Both the position numbers and the translations under genes were made by a program. From NCBI RefSeq assembly GCF_001428505.1, contig NZ_LMHU01000001.1, positions 704,891 through 768,890 of the forward strand: DNA of 64,000 nucleotides, in the 5' to 3' direction. Source of the stretch: Terrabacter sp. Root181. Its GTDB lineage: Bacteria; Actinomycetota; Actinomycetes; Actinomycetales; Dermatophilaceae. The notes under the pieces are model-generated. The model searched no databases. It was not told where the DNA came from and saw nothing but the letters and a program-made list of their open reading frames with translations. Below are positions 1 through 8,068 of the stretch, piece after piece. Numbering within the stretch: position 1 is the first letter of the stretch; the number at the start of each line of letters is the position of its first letter.

Positions 1-1
1 C

Positions 2-391
2 TGCCGGTTCCCCGGCTGCGGGAGCACCCGACACCTCGAGATCCACCACCTCCAGCACTGGCGCGACGGCGGACCCACCGACACCACCAACCTCCTGGGC
101 CTGTGCCCGTTCCACCACGACGGACACCACCGCGGCGAGTTCACCCTCACCGGCGACCCCACCCACCCCGACGGCCTCACCTTCCACACCGACACCGGGC
201 TGCTCATCGGCCCACCCCAGCGACCACCAACCCCGCACCCACCACACCTCACCCTGGCCCCCGACCCAGACCCCCGCGCCGACCCGAAACAGCCAGACCG
301 ACACAGACCACCAGCCAGACTCGGGCGGCGCTACCCCGCCCCCAGCGGCGCACCGCTGCACCTGCACCTCGTCGACCTCTTCCCGACCTGA
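2..391 (+). CDS. HNH endonuclease domain protein, C-terminal end (5' truncated by window)
   Basis: The frame is open from the left edge and stops at TGA 389-391, giving the last 129 residues. A CxxxxC pair near residues 1-6, the LEIHHLQHW motif, then NLLGLCPFHHDGHH and HHRGEF form a zinc-finger HNH nuclease core like that at the C terminus of actinobacterial DUF222/13E12-type proteins. The remainder is a Pro/Arg/His-rich tail ending in LHLVDLFPT. Codons are very C-rich even for this genome. Such genes are often multicopy in Actinobacteria (family knowledge). Substrate and role are unknown. The DUF222 half lies outside the window. Confidence 0.75.
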   Translation, partial: CRFPGCGSTRHLEIHHLQHWRDGGPTDTTNLLGLCPFHHDGHHRGEFTLTGDPTHPDGLTFHTDTGLLIGPPQRPPTPHPPHLTLAPDPDPRADPKQPDRHRPPARLGRRYPAPSGAPLHLHLVDLFPT

Positions 392-420
392 CGCGTCGCC
401 GACCCGGGCAGCATGACCTC

Positions 421-801
421 TCAGCTGTCGAAGAGCTGCCGGACGCCCCAGGTCGACAGGCAGAACGGGTGGCCGGCCGGGTCGGCGTAGACGACGCAGT
501 GGTCGTTCGGCTGGAACTCGAGACGCGTTGCTCCGGCCGCGCTGGCCCGCGCCCCGGTCGCCTCGAGGTCGTCGACGCGGAAGTCGAGGTGCAGGTGCAT
601 CGGGGTGGAGCCGCCGGGCCAGGTCGGCGGCTGGAAGTGCTCGACCTGCTGGAAGGCGATGAACGCGTCTCCACTGGAGACCGCGGCCCAGTGCGACGTG
701 CCTCGCGCGACCCCACCGGTGATCTCGGCGTAGAACTGCGCGAGCTCGAGTGCGTCAGGAGCGTTGACCGTAGTCCCGTCGAACCGGATCGTGTCGGACA
801 T
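421..801 (-). CDS. VOC (glyoxalase-like) family protein
   Basis: The protein has 126 residues, a normal length for a single VOC protein made of two beta-alpha-beta-beta-beta units. The pattern MHLHLDFRVDDLEATGARA in the middle and VVYADPAGHPFCLS near the C terminus is typical of the actinobacterial glyoxalase-like group. Its ATG overlaps the TGA of the upstream SRPBCC gene (TGATG), so it is the third gene of an ArsR-SRPBCC-VOC operon and is probably translationally coupled. The substrate cannot be read from the sequence. Grouping with an AHSA1-like protein under ArsR control suggests a small-molecule or stress response (inference). Confidence 0.8.
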   Translation of the reverse strand: MSDTIRFDGTTVNAPDALELAQFYAEITGGVARGTSHWAAVSSGDAFIAFQQVEHFQPPTWPGGSTPMHLHLDFRVDDLEATGARASAAGATRLEFQPNDHCVVYADPAGHPFCLSTWGVRQLFDS

Positions 802-1325
802 CAGTGGTCCGTCAGGTTCTCGTAGTCAGGGGTCAGGGCCGTCCAGCGCTCCTGCCAGGCAGGGGCGGCGGTCTGCTCCGACCAACCGTCGGGGTGGACC
901 GGACCGCCGGTGCGCAGCGACCGCCCGAGGTCCTCGAGGTGCACCTGCCAGCCGGCGCCGTAGAAGTGGAGCTGCCCGACCGGCAGCCCGCGCTCCTCGA
1001 CGACGAGCCGGGTCTGCGAACCCTCGGCGGTGAGCCAGGCCTCGATCTGGCTCTCGTCGTCGGTGCCGGGCTCGGTCGTCAGCAACAGGTGGTGCGGCGC
1101 GTCGCAGACCTCGACCGTCGCCGGTCCCGTCCACGTGCTCGTGAAGACGGCATGCACCGTCCCACCCACTCTCAGGTCGCCGGACACCTCGGCGATCCAG
1201 CGGGCCAGCCGCTGGGGGTTCGTGCAAGCCTCCCAGAGGTCGTGGATGTCGGTGTCGTAGACGTCCTCCACGCGGACTGCGCCGCGGGTGTCGTCGAGGG
1301 CGCGCATCGTTCCGGTGATCTTCAC
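801..1325 (-). CDS. SRPBCC / AHSA1-like domain protein
   Basis: The 174-residue protein shows the START-like (SRPBCC) helix-grip pattern: EDVYDTDIHDLWEACTNPQRLARWI near residues 20-45, then a beta-rich body and a C-terminal helix around HLEDLGRSLR. This matches the AHSA1/CalC group, which in actinobacteria commonly sits behind an ArsR regulator. The start is GTG at 1323-1325, because it overlaps the ArsR stop as GTGA. A hydrophobic ligand is expected for the fold, but none can be named. It is the second gene of a three-gene operon. Confidence 0.85.
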   Translation of the reverse strand: MKITGTMRALDDTRGAVRVEDVYDTDIHDLWEACTNPQRLARWIAEVSGDLRVGGTVHAVFTSTWTGPATVEVCDAPHHLLLTTEPGTDDESQIEAWLTAEGSQTRLVVEERGLPVGQLHFYGAGWQVHLEDLGRSLRTGGPVHPDGWSEQTAAPAWQERWTALTPDYENLTDH

Positions 1326-1639
1326 TTCCGTGCCTTCCTTCCTCGTGCGATCTCGGTGTGCAGGGCATCGAGCCGGTTCTGCCACAGGGCCCGGTAGCCG
1401 TCCAACCACTCGTCGACCTCCATGAGCGCCTCCGGGCGCAGGGTGTAGATCCGGCGCTGCGCCTCCTGGCGCACGTCGACGAGCCCGGCCTCGCGGAGCA
1501 CCCGCAGGTGCCGCGAGACGCCGGGTCGGGCGATCGGCAGGGCGTCGGCCAGCTCGCCGGCGGTCGCCGCGTGGTCGCGCAGGATCTCCAGCACCGTGCG
1601 TCGGCTCGGGTCGCTCAAGGCCTGCAGTACCGCGTCCAT
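1322..1639 (-). CDS. ArsR-family winged-helix repressor
   Basis: This is a 105-residue helix-turn-helix protein of normal ArsR/SmtB length. Residues 1-60 carry the winged helix (LSDPSRRTVLEILRDHAATAGELADALPIARPGVSRHLRVL), and the tail has the RRIYTLRPEALMEVDEWLDGYR pattern of the non-metal ArsR subgroup paired with SRPBCC proteins. There are no Cys residues, so metal sensing by the classic ELCVCDL site is unlikely. The ATG at 1637-1639 lies 6 bases after TACGGT, so the mRNA may be leaderless. Two perfect inverted repeats overlap and precede that -10 box, pointing to autorepression. Confidence 0.88.
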   Translation of the reverse strand: MDAVLQALSDPSRRTVLEILRDHAATAGELADALPIARPGVSRHLRVLREAGLVDVRQEAQRRIYTLRPEALMEVDEWLDGYRALWQNRLDALHTEIARGRKARK

Positions 1640-1645
1640 ACTTCG

Positions 1646-1680
1646 ACCGTACCCGATCGGGTACGTACCCACAAGGGTAC
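1646..1680 (-). promoter_or_regulatory. ArsR operon promoter with two palindromic operators
   Basis: Reading toward the ArsR gene, TACGGT (1651-1646) is a -10-like box ending 6 bases before the ATG. The perfect 18-base palindrome CGTACCCGATCGGGTACG (1648-1665) overlaps it. A second inverted repeat, GTACCC-acaa-GGGTAC (1665-1680), lies immediately upstream where the -35 would be. Sharing of the GTACCC half-site suggests cooperative binding by ArsR dimers. The operator role is inference. Confidence 0.65.
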
Positions 1681-1696
1681 TCACAAGAGAAGGGCT

Positions 1697-2188
1697 TCAG
1701 CCGCCGAAGTCCTGCGTCCAGTAGTAGCGGTAGGGCCCACCGACCGCCGAGCCGACCCCGATGGCCGTGTAGCGGCAGTTGAGGATGTTGGCCCGGTGTG
1801 CGGGGCTCTTCATCCACGCGTCCATGACGGCCTTTGGCGTGGGATAGCCGGCCGCGATGTTCTCGCCGATGATCGAGCCGGTGTAGCCCTGTGCCCGGAT
1901 GCGCTGCGCGAAGGTGCGCCCGTCGAGGCTGGTGTGCGAGAAGTAGCGACGCTTCGCCATGTCGATCGAGTGCGCCTGCGCGGCGCGCGAGAGGCGCGCG
2001 TCGAGCGCCAGCGCGCGGCACCCGGCCTTGGTCCGCTGCACGTTGACGAGCTGGATGACCTGGTTCTGGACGCTCACCGTCGCGGCCTCGGCCGCCTGCG
2101 GCGACCCGACCGCCGGGGCGGCGGCGAGCGCGGCGGACGCAGCGGCGACGAGCGCCAGGCGGGTGCGTAGGGGCGTGGCGGTCTGCAT
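1697..2188 (-). CDS. Secreted CAP/SCP-domain protein (short form)
   Basis: The 163-residue protein starts at MQTATPLRTRLAL, because GGAGG lies just upstream (rc of 2192-2196) and a Sec signal peptide with an Ala-rich core ending near AEA-AT follows. The CAP domain fills the rest: VNVQRTKAGC, HSIDMAKRRYFSHTS, GENIAAGY, MKSPAHRANILN and YYWTQDFGG. The conserved His and Glu of the CAP cavity are present (HSIDM, FSHTS, GEN). Bacterial members are secreted and sometimes bind lipids or act at the wall; no activity is assigned. A longer paralogue with a membrane anchor lies at 61372-62175. Confidence 0.88.
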   Translation of the reverse strand: MQTATPLRTRLALVAAASAALAAAPAVGSPQAAEAATVSVQNQVIQLVNVQRTKAGCRALALDARLSRAAQAHSIDMAKRRYFSHTSLDGRTFAQRIRAQGYTGSIIGENIAAGYPTPKAVMDAWMKSPAHRANILNCRYTAIGVGSAVGGPYRYYWTQDFGG

Positions 2189-2331
2189 GGGTCCTCCGAG
2201 GTGACTGCGGGCGTATGCCGTCCAGCCACGGTACGGACGTCCGTGACGCTCCGTCGACAAAACGAACATATCCACCTCGCGACCGTGGCGGTGACGAAGC
2301 GCTGTCGCCACCGCTGGCTAGCGTGGTCGGC

Positions 2332-2910
2332 ATGAGCATCGAGGTGCGGCCGGCCACGCACGCCCGGTTCGGCGACGTCGCGACCATGCTCGGCCCGAAG
2401 AACCCTGCGTCGACCGTGTGCTGGTGCCTGAGCCACCGCATCGACGCGAAGACCAGCAAGGCGCTCGTGGGTCCGGCGCGCGGGGAGTTCGTCCGGGCCC
2501 TGACGCGCCGCCGGGTCGCGCCGGGCGTGCTGGCCTACGACGGCGACGAGGTCGTCGGCTGGGCCGCCGTGGCCCCCCGCGCCGAGCTGCCCTTCGCCCG
2601 CTCGACGAAGATCCCGCACGTCGACGACCTCGCCGTGTGGTCGCTCTGGTGCATCCGGGTGCGCCCGGGCCACCGCGGCCAGGGCATCGCCCTGCCGCTC
2701 CTCGAGGGCGCCGTCGACTACGCCCGCGCGAAGGGCGCGCCGGCCGTCGAGGGCTACCCCGTCGACAACCGTGGGCGCAAGGTCGACCTGACGATGGCGT
2801 ACGTCGGCACCCGCGCCCTCTTCGAGAGAGCGGGCTTCAGCAAGGCGGCCGACACCGACGCCGTCTCCGGGGGCTTCCCCCGCGTCGTCATGCGCCGGGC
2901 GCTGTCCTAG
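2332..2910 (+). CDS. GNAT-family N-acetyltransferase
   Basis: This is a 192-residue protein with one GNAT domain. The acetyl-CoA pyrophosphate loop RGQGIA is at residues 115-120, after the beta4 strand WCIRVRPGHRG. The N-terminal CWCLSHR motif (residues 30-36) is shared by a GNAT subgroup common in actinobacteria. The start is the ATG at 2332, 7 bases after TAGCGT (2319-2324), consistent with a leaderless transcript; longer in-frame starts upstream lack family similarity. The substrate is unknown. The next gene follows 9 bases after the stop. Confidence 0.85.
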   Translation: MSIEVRPATHARFGDVATMLGPKNPASTVCWCLSHRIDAKTSKALVGPARGEFVRALTRRRVAPGVLAYDGDEVVGWAAVAPRAELPFARSTKIPHVDDLAVWSLWCIRVRPGHRGQGIALPLLEGAVDYARAKGAPAVEGYPVDNRGRKVDLTMAYVGTRALFERAGFSKAADTDAVSGGFPRVVMRRALS

Positions 2911-2919
2911 GGTCGCGGC

Positions 2920-3507
2920 ATGACGGTCGTTGGTGCTGACGGGCTCGCCCGCCCCACGTGGGCCTCGGTGGACCCCCTCCTCATGGACTACTACGACACC
3001 GAGTGGGGGGTGCCGATCCGCGACGAGCGCGGCCTCTACGAGCGGATCTGCCTCGAGGGCTTCCAGGCGGGACTGTCGTGGGCGACGATCCTTCGCAAGC
3101 GCCCCAACTTCCGGGCCGCCTTCTCCGACTTCGTCCCCGACGTCGTGGCCACCTACACCGACGCCGACGTCGAGCGGCTGCTCGGCGACGCCGGCATCAT
3201 CCGCCACCGGGGCAAGATCCAGGCTGCCATCACCAACGCCCGGGCCACCATTGCCCTGCGCGACGAGGGTGGACTCGTCGACTTCGTCTGGGGCTTCCGG
3301 CCCGCCGACACCCCGCGCCCGATCGACCACTCCGAGGTGCCCACCGTCTCCGACGAGAGCAAGGCGCTGTCAAAGGCCTTGCGCAAGAAGGGCTTTGCCT
3401 TCGTCGGTCCCACGACGATGTATGCCTTGATGGAGGCCGTCGGCATCGTCGACACCCATCTCATGGGCAGCCACCGACGTGGCAGCTCGGGTGTCTGGCC
3501 CGACTAG
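2920..3507 (+). CDS. tag: DNA-3-methyladenine glycosylase I, zinc-ligand-poor variant
   Basis: The 195-residue protein aligns across its length with E. coli TAG: DPLLMDYYDTEWGVP, ICLEGFQAGLSW, GDAGIIRHRGKIQAAITNARA and SKALRKKGFAFVGPTTMYALM. It excises 3-methyladenine in base excision repair. The active-site Glu is kept as E46 (E38 in E. coli). Of the four E. coli zinc-snap ligands, C4 is P12, H17 is Y25, H175 is kept as H180 and C179 is S184. The zinc site should therefore be absent, while the helical core looks intact. The ATG lies 6 bases after TAGGGT (2908-2913), suggesting leaderless expression. Confidence 0.9.
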   Translation: MTVVGADGLARPTWASVDPLLMDYYDTEWGVPIRDERGLYERICLEGFQAGLSWATILRKRPNFRAAFSDFVPDVVATYTDADVERLLGDAGIIRHRGKIQAAITNARATIALRDEGGLVDFVWGFRPADTPRPIDHSEVPTVSDESKALSKALRKKGFAFVGPTTMYALMEAVGIVDTHLMGSHRRGSSGVWPD

Positions 3508-3510
3508 CCC

Positions 3511-5067
3511 TCAGCCGAGGACCGCCCGCGCCGCGTTGTGGCCGGGGATCGCACTGACTCCGCCGCCGCGTCGGGCCCCGGCTCCGCCGAGCAGCACGTT
3601 GTCGTATGCCGTCTCGACACCCCACGTGCCCACCTCGGAGTCCCGCTCGGCCCAGGGCCACTGCAGCGAGCGGTGGAAGATGTTGCCGCCGGGCAGGCCG
3701 ACCGACTGCTCGAGGTCGACGGGGCTCTTGACCTCGATGCAGGGGTTGCCGTGGCGGTCACGGGCGAGCACCGACTCGATCGGCTCACCGAGCACCGAGT
3801 CGAGCGAGCGCAGGGTCGCGGCCAGCGCCTCCTTCGTCGCGGTCTCGTTGTCGTCGCGGAAGAGACGGGCCGGCAGGTGCAGGCCGAAGAGGGTCAGCGT
3901 CTGGGCGGCGCCGGCCGCGAGCTCGGGCCCGAGGATCGAGCGGTCCGAGAGGGTGTGGCAGTAGATCTCGCACGGCGGCAGGTCGGGGATGTGCCCGTCG
4001 CGCGCGGCGGCATACGTCTGCTCGAGCTGGGAGTAGCCCTCGTTGATGTGGAACGTCCCGGCGAAGGCTGCCGCCGGGTCGACGGCGCCGTCGCGGAGCC
4101 GGGGGAGCCGCGTCAGCAGCATGTTGACCTTGAGCTGGGCGCCCTCGACCTCGGGCTCGGTGTCGACCGGGTCGGCACCGGCCGCGGCGAGCAGGCGGTT
4201 GAGCACGGCCGGCGCACAGCCGGCGACGAGGGTGCCGCCGACGGCACTGCCGCTGCCGGCGCTCCCTCCGGACCAGGCGACCTCGCCCGTCGACGGGTCG
4301 ACCGAGGTGACCTCCGCCCCGGTGACGATCGTCGCGCCGGCCGAGACGGCCGCTGCCGCAAGGGAGTCGGTGAGCGCGCCCATGCCCCCGACGGGGACGT
4401 CCCAGTCGCCGGTGCCGCCGCCGATGAGGTGGTAGAGGAAGCAGACGTTCTGGCGCAGGTCGCTCTCACCGAGCGAGGCGAACGTGCCGATGAGGGCGTC
4501 GGTGGCGATGATGCCGCGCAGCGTGTCGTCGTCGGTGACCGACTCGATGAGCTCGCCGACGGGCCGGGTCGTCAGGGCGTCGAAGAGCTCAGGGTCACCG
4601 GAGAGCGCGCGCACCTCGTCGCGCGAGCGCAGCGGTTCGAGGACCGTGGGGAAGACGTGTCCGGCCACGGCGGCCATGCGCCCGTAGAAGTCGCTCCACC
4701 CGGCATACGCGTCGTCACCGCCGGTCAGCGCGCGGAAGGCCGCGCGGGTCGCGGCCTCGTCGCCGTGGTCGACGAGCAGGCCGCGGTCGGGGTCCGACGG
4801 GACCGGCGTGTACGACGAGAACCGTCGCCGGATGAGCCGGAGGTCGAGGTCGAGGTCGGTGAGCACCTGCCGCGGCAGCAGCGACACGAGGTAGGAGTAG
4901 CGCGAGAGCCGCGCGTCGACGCCTTCGAAGGCCCGGGCGGACACGGCAGCGCCGCCCACCCGGTCCGATCGCTCGAGGAGGAGGACAGTCCTTCCCGCGC
5001 GGGCCAGGTAGGCGGCGGCCGTGAGGCCGTTGTGACCGGCCCCGATGATGATGTCGTCGTAGCGCAC
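3511..5067 (-). CDS. CrtI-like FAD/NAD(P)-binding oxidoreductase
   Basis: The 518-residue flavoprotein opens with a Rossmann dinucleotide motif (IIIGAGHNGLTAAAYLARAG) followed by LLLERSDRVGGAA. The C terminus carries GGNIFHRSLQWPWAER and LLGGAGARRGGGVSAIPGHNAARAVL, as in phytoene-desaturase-like oxidoreductases that many genomes carry without a carotenoid cluster. No carotenoid genes are nearby, so the substrate is unknown. The GTG start at 5065-5067 is 6 bases after TAGTCT, consistent with leaderless expression. It converges on tag with a gap of only 3 bases. Confidence 0.85.
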   Translation of the reverse strand: MRYDDIIIGAGHNGLTAAAYLARAGRTVLLLERSDRVGGAAVSARAFEGVDARLSRYSYLVSLLPRQVLTDLDLDLRLIRRRFSSYTPVPSDPDRGLLVDHGDEAATRAAFRALTGGDDAYAGWSDFYGRMAAVAGHVFPTVLEPLRSRDEVRALSGDPELFDALTTRPVGELIESVTDDDTLRGIIATDALIGTFASLGESDLRQNVCFLYHLIGGGTGDWDVPVGGMGALTDSLAAAAVSAGATIVTGAEVTSVDPSTGEVAWSGGSAGSGSAVGGTLVAGCAPAVLNRLLAAAGADPVDTEPEVEGAQLKVNMLLTRLPRLRDGAVDPAAAFAGTFHINEGYSQLEQTYAAARDGHIPDLPPCEIYCHTLSDRSILGPELAAGAAQTLTLFGLHLPARLFRDDNETATKEALAATLRSLDSVLGEPIESVLARDRHGNPCIEVKSPVDLEQSVGLPGGNIFHRSLQWPWAERDSEVGTWGVETAYDNVLLGGAGARRGGGVSAIPGHNAARAVLG

Positions 5068-5131
5068 CCGGTCAGACTAGGTGCCGTGTCCGGGCGACGC
5101 CCGACGACCTCACCACTTCTTCACCGCGTGG

Positions 5132-6220
5132 TCACCGCGTGGCCGCGGCCTGCCTCGCGGCGTCCTGGCGAGCCGCGTAGAGCCGGTCGGCGGCGTCGAT
5201 GCTGGCGCGGCTGCTCAGGTCGACCCCGGCGCGGGCCGCGGCAGCGCGCGCCGCGGACGTCGTGAGGTCGGGAGCCACGAAACGCTCCGGCGTGATCGTG
5301 CGGTCCACGGCGGCATACCGCTTCGCGTCGCGGGCGAGCGAGTCGGCGGACGCGACCGCCTTCGCCTCCGCCTGCGCGGCCGACAGCTTGAGCGCGAGCC
5401 CGAACGCCGGCTTCGTCACGACGGCGTAGCCGTCACGGTGACCGGCGACGTTGGGGTGGTAGCTCTCGCCGACCGGGTTGCTCAGGCCGTTGAGCCACTC
5501 GACGTCATCGCACACGGCGTGACCGACGAACTTCGAGGTCGGGTTGACGAACGTGAACCCGGCGTTCGAGGCGGCCGTGGCCGTCTTCGAGTTGAGCAGG
5601 TCCGCGGTCGCATTGAGGCGTGACTCCTCGGTGGGCGAGAACCACGTGAAGGCGTTGCAGTCCTCGCCGTTGAAGATGCGCGGGTAGCCGACGACGATGA
5701 CTCGGGCGTTCGGGGCCTTGGCGCGGATCGAGGAGTAGAGCGTCGCGAGGCGTCCGGGGATCGTGTTGTTGATGGTGCCCTGGGCGGTGTCGATGGCGCC
5801 GTTGCAGTTGCTCAGCCAGCTCGGCTGCGCACAGGTCGTCAGGACGCTCGAGAAGCCGGCGTCGTTGCCGCCCACCGAGATCGTGACGTAGGCCGTCGTG
5901 CTCGAGAGCGCGGACAGCTGGGTGTTCGTCACGTTGGCGACCGTCGCGCCGGAGCACGCCCGGAAGCTCAGCGCCAGGCCGAGGGCCGAGGCGTCGAGGG
6001 AGGGGTAGGCGTAGACCGAGCGCTGGCACGACGTGCCGTCGCTGATGTAGGTCCGGGTGCCGGTCCCTGAGGAGTAGGAGTCGCCGAGGGCGACGTAGGT
6101 CGTGCCGGCTGCGACGGCGGGGGCGCCGAGGGCGAGCGCGGCCCCGAGACCGATGAGGGCGGAGAGGCCGGCGCCGAGGGCTCGCCGGCGGGGGGATGAC
6201 ATGAGGGACCTGCGCTTCAC
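5132..6220 (-). CDS. Secreted SGNH/GDSL-family hydrolase with C-terminal extension
   Basis: The start is GTG at 6218-6220, six bases after a good AAGGAG, giving 362 residues. An Arg-rich n-region and a hydrophobic stretch ending APAVAAG form a Sec (possibly Tat-like, RRRALG) signal. The SGNH blocks are clear: VALGDSYSSGTG (catalytic Ser), ISVGGNDAGF (Gly/Asn) and YHPNVAGH (catalytic His). Several Cys residues suggest disulfides, as in Streptomyces lipase/esterase relatives. After the His block comes an Ala-rich helical tail of about 90 residues that is not part of the core fold. A secreted esterase or lipase is the best reading. Confidence 0.87.
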   Translation of the reverse strand: MKRRSLMSSPRRRALGAGLSALIGLGAALALGAPAVAAGTTYVALGDSYSSGTGTRTYISDGTSCQRSVYAYPSLDASALGLALSFRACSGATVANVTNTQLSALSSTTAYVTISVGGNDAGFSSVLTTCAQPSWLSNCNGAIDTAQGTINNTIPGRLATLYSSIRAKAPNARVIVVGYPRIFNGEDCNAFTWFSPTEESRLNATADLLNSKTATAASNAGFTFVNPTSKFVGHAVCDDVEWLNGLSNPVGESYHPNVAGHRDGYAVVTKPAFGLALKLSAAQAEAKAVASADSLARDAKRYAAVDRTITPERFVAPDLTTSAARAAAARAGVDLSSRASIDAADRLYAARQDAARQAAATR

Positions 6221-6386
6221 GACACACTCCTTTGTGGGTGGAAGGCTTGCTGACGCTGAGCACTGCAACCGCGAGGGGCGGCACCCGTCGGCCACGGTGT
6301 GTCCCGCGTCACACGTCCCACTACCGGACAGTAGGGCCGTCACCCCGGCCCCGCGACCCGAACACTCGGACCCGTCGTCGGGCGGG

Positions 6387-7481
6387 TCAGGACGGGGACG
6401 CGGGCCGGTCCCCGAGGAGACCGCCGAGCCATCGGGTGTCGGGGTCGACGTCGACGAGGAGGGCCTTGACGAGCAGCGTCAACGGGATGGCGAGCACGGC
6501 GCCGACAGCACCGATCAGGAGCGACCAGACGACGAGGGACAGGATCGTCACGAGGGCCGAGAGCCCCACCGCGTCACCGACGACCTTCGGCTGGATCACC
6601 GACTGGATGATGAGGTTGATGACGCTGTAGACCACGACCACGAGGACGAACGAGCCCCACCCGCCGTCGAGCAGCGCCAGGATCGCCGGCGGCACGAGGC
6701 CGATGAGGAAGCCGATGTTGGGGATGTAGTTCGTGATGAACGCGAGCACGCCCCACAGGAGCGCGCCGGGCACGCCGATGTACCAGAGGAACAGGGTGTC
6801 GAAGACAGCGACGATGGCACCGAACACCGTTGCCACGACGAGGTATCGACGCGTGCCGTGCGTGAAGGAGCCCATGGCCGAGACGAACGCGGGACGCTCG
6901 GTGCGCAGGGTGGTGAGCGTCTCGGAGAAGCCCCTCGCGTCCATCGCGGAGAAGAGCACGAGCGCGAGGACGAAGACGAGGTTCGTCACGAGCGAGAGGA
7001 TGTCCGAGAGCAGCGAGGTGAGGACGGCGCTCGCACGCCCGAGGTCCAGCGACGACGCGAGGGCCTGCGTCTGCTCCGGCTTCACCCCGCGCGCCGCGAA
7101 CCAGTTCGTGATGTCGGCGACGATGGCCGCGAGGTTGTCGGCGTACTGGGGCAGGAGGCCCGCGAGCTCGGCGCCCGACACCACGATGAGCAGGGCCAGG
7201 CCGACGACACCGAGGTAGATCGCGACGACGACGGCGAGCGTCCCGAGCCAGTGCGGCAGACCGCGGCGGACCATGGCGTTGCGCACCGGGAAGGCCGCGA
7301 TGGTCAGGACGAGCGCGAGGAAGAGCGGCCCCAGGATGCCGGAGACGAGGTGGATGCCGAACGCCACGACGAAGCCCGCTGCCAGCGCCACGAGGATGAG
7401 GACGCCGCGCGGCACCGGTGGCGCCGCAGGCGCGGACGCGGTCGGGGTGGTCGGCGCGTCCGGTGAGGTCATGGCATCCAT
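6387..7481 (-). CDS. AI-2E-family / PerM-like membrane transporter
   Basis: This 364-residue polytopic membrane protein has at least seven hydrophobic segments. Family signature areas include FITNYIPNIGFLIGLVPPAILALL near residue 240, followed by NLIIQSVIQPKVVGDAVGLSALVTILSLVVWSLLIG. It starts at MDAMTSPDAP with a Pro/Ala-rich cytoplasmic head. The family was named for TqsA, which exports autoinducer-2, but other members act as Na+/H+ antiporters, so the cargo is not assignable. The 166 bases downstream of the SGNH start hold nothing obvious. Confidence 0.88.
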   Translation of the reverse strand: MDAMTSPDAPTTPTASAPAAPPVPRGVLILVALAAGFVVAFGIHLVSGILGPLFLALVLTIAAFPVRNAMVRRGLPHWLGTLAVVVAIYLGVVGLALLIVVSGAELAGLLPQYADNLAAIVADITNWFAARGVKPEQTQALASSLDLGRASAVLTSLLSDILSLVTNLVFVLALVLFSAMDARGFSETLTTLRTERPAFVSAMGSFTHGTRRYLVVATVFGAIVAVFDTLFLWYIGVPGALLWGVLAFITNYIPNIGFLIGLVPPAILALLDGGWGSFVLVVVVYSVINLIIQSVIQPKVVGDAVGLSALVTILSLVVWSLLIGAVGAVLAIPLTLLVKALLVDVDPDTRWLGGLLGDRPASPS

Positions 7482-7603
7482 GGCAGCACCGGCGGCGTCG
7501 TGGGGGCCTCACCCTGCCGGGGTGATGCCCCTGACCTCAGGTCGCCGGAGCATGAAGGCGAGCGGCGTCGGCACGGCGCCGCCACGAACCGGGAGGGAGT
7601 CCC

Positions 7604-8068
7604 ATGTCGACCTCGACGGGGCCCATCGGGCCAGTGGACCTGGCGGTCATCGGATTCCGTGGGGAGCTGCGGCAGAGCGGCATACGCGATGCGGTGGCGC
7701 GAGCCGTCGACCGAGGGGCCGTGCGCGTGCTCGACGTGCTCCTCGTCCGCAAGGACGACGACGGCAGCGTGCTGATGTTCGACGCCGAGTCACCCGAGGG
7801 CGCCGAGGAGCTGCTCGGCTTCCCGACCGTCATGCCCGACCTCGTCGGTGAGGAGGACGCGCTCGCGATCGCCGCCGAGATGGACCCCGGCACGACGGTG
7901 CTCGTCATCGCCTGGGAGAACGTCTGGGCGTCCGAGATCGCTGCCGAGGTGCGCGAGCTGGACGGGCAGGTGCTCGTCATGGAGCGACTGCCGCGCGAGG
8001 ACATCGAGGTTGCCCTGGCGGCCATCTCGTCGAACGAGTCGACCGAGTCGACCGAGGAGGGGTCATGA
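7604..8068 (+). CDS. DUF6325-type protein
   Basis: This is a 154-residue acidic protein. The opening GPIGPVDLAVIGFRGELRQSGIRDAVARAVDRGAVRVLDVLLVRKDDDGSV and the later TTVLVIAWENVWASEIAAEVRELDGQVLVMERLP fit an actinobacterial family I know as DUF6325. It is probably a soluble alpha/beta protein. No catalytic motif is visible. Its TGA overlaps the ATG of the SHOCT gene (ATGA), and the two are likely one operon with the SulP gene; related pairs elsewhere suggest a membrane-associated stress role (inference). Confidence 0.7.
   Translation: MSTSTGPIGPVDLAVIGFRGELRQSGIRDAVARAVDRGAVRVLDVLLVRKDDDGSVLMFDAESPEGAEELLGFPTVMPDLVGEEDALAIAAEMDPGTTVLVIAWENVWASEIAAEVRELDGQVLVMERLPREDIEVALAAISSNESTESTEEGS

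Noticed and set aside
801-2459. 552-residue minus-strand frame running across three annotated genes
   Set aside because: Only its last 174 residues are family-like; the rest is Arg/Pro-rich out-of-frame reading of the ArsR and CAP genes.
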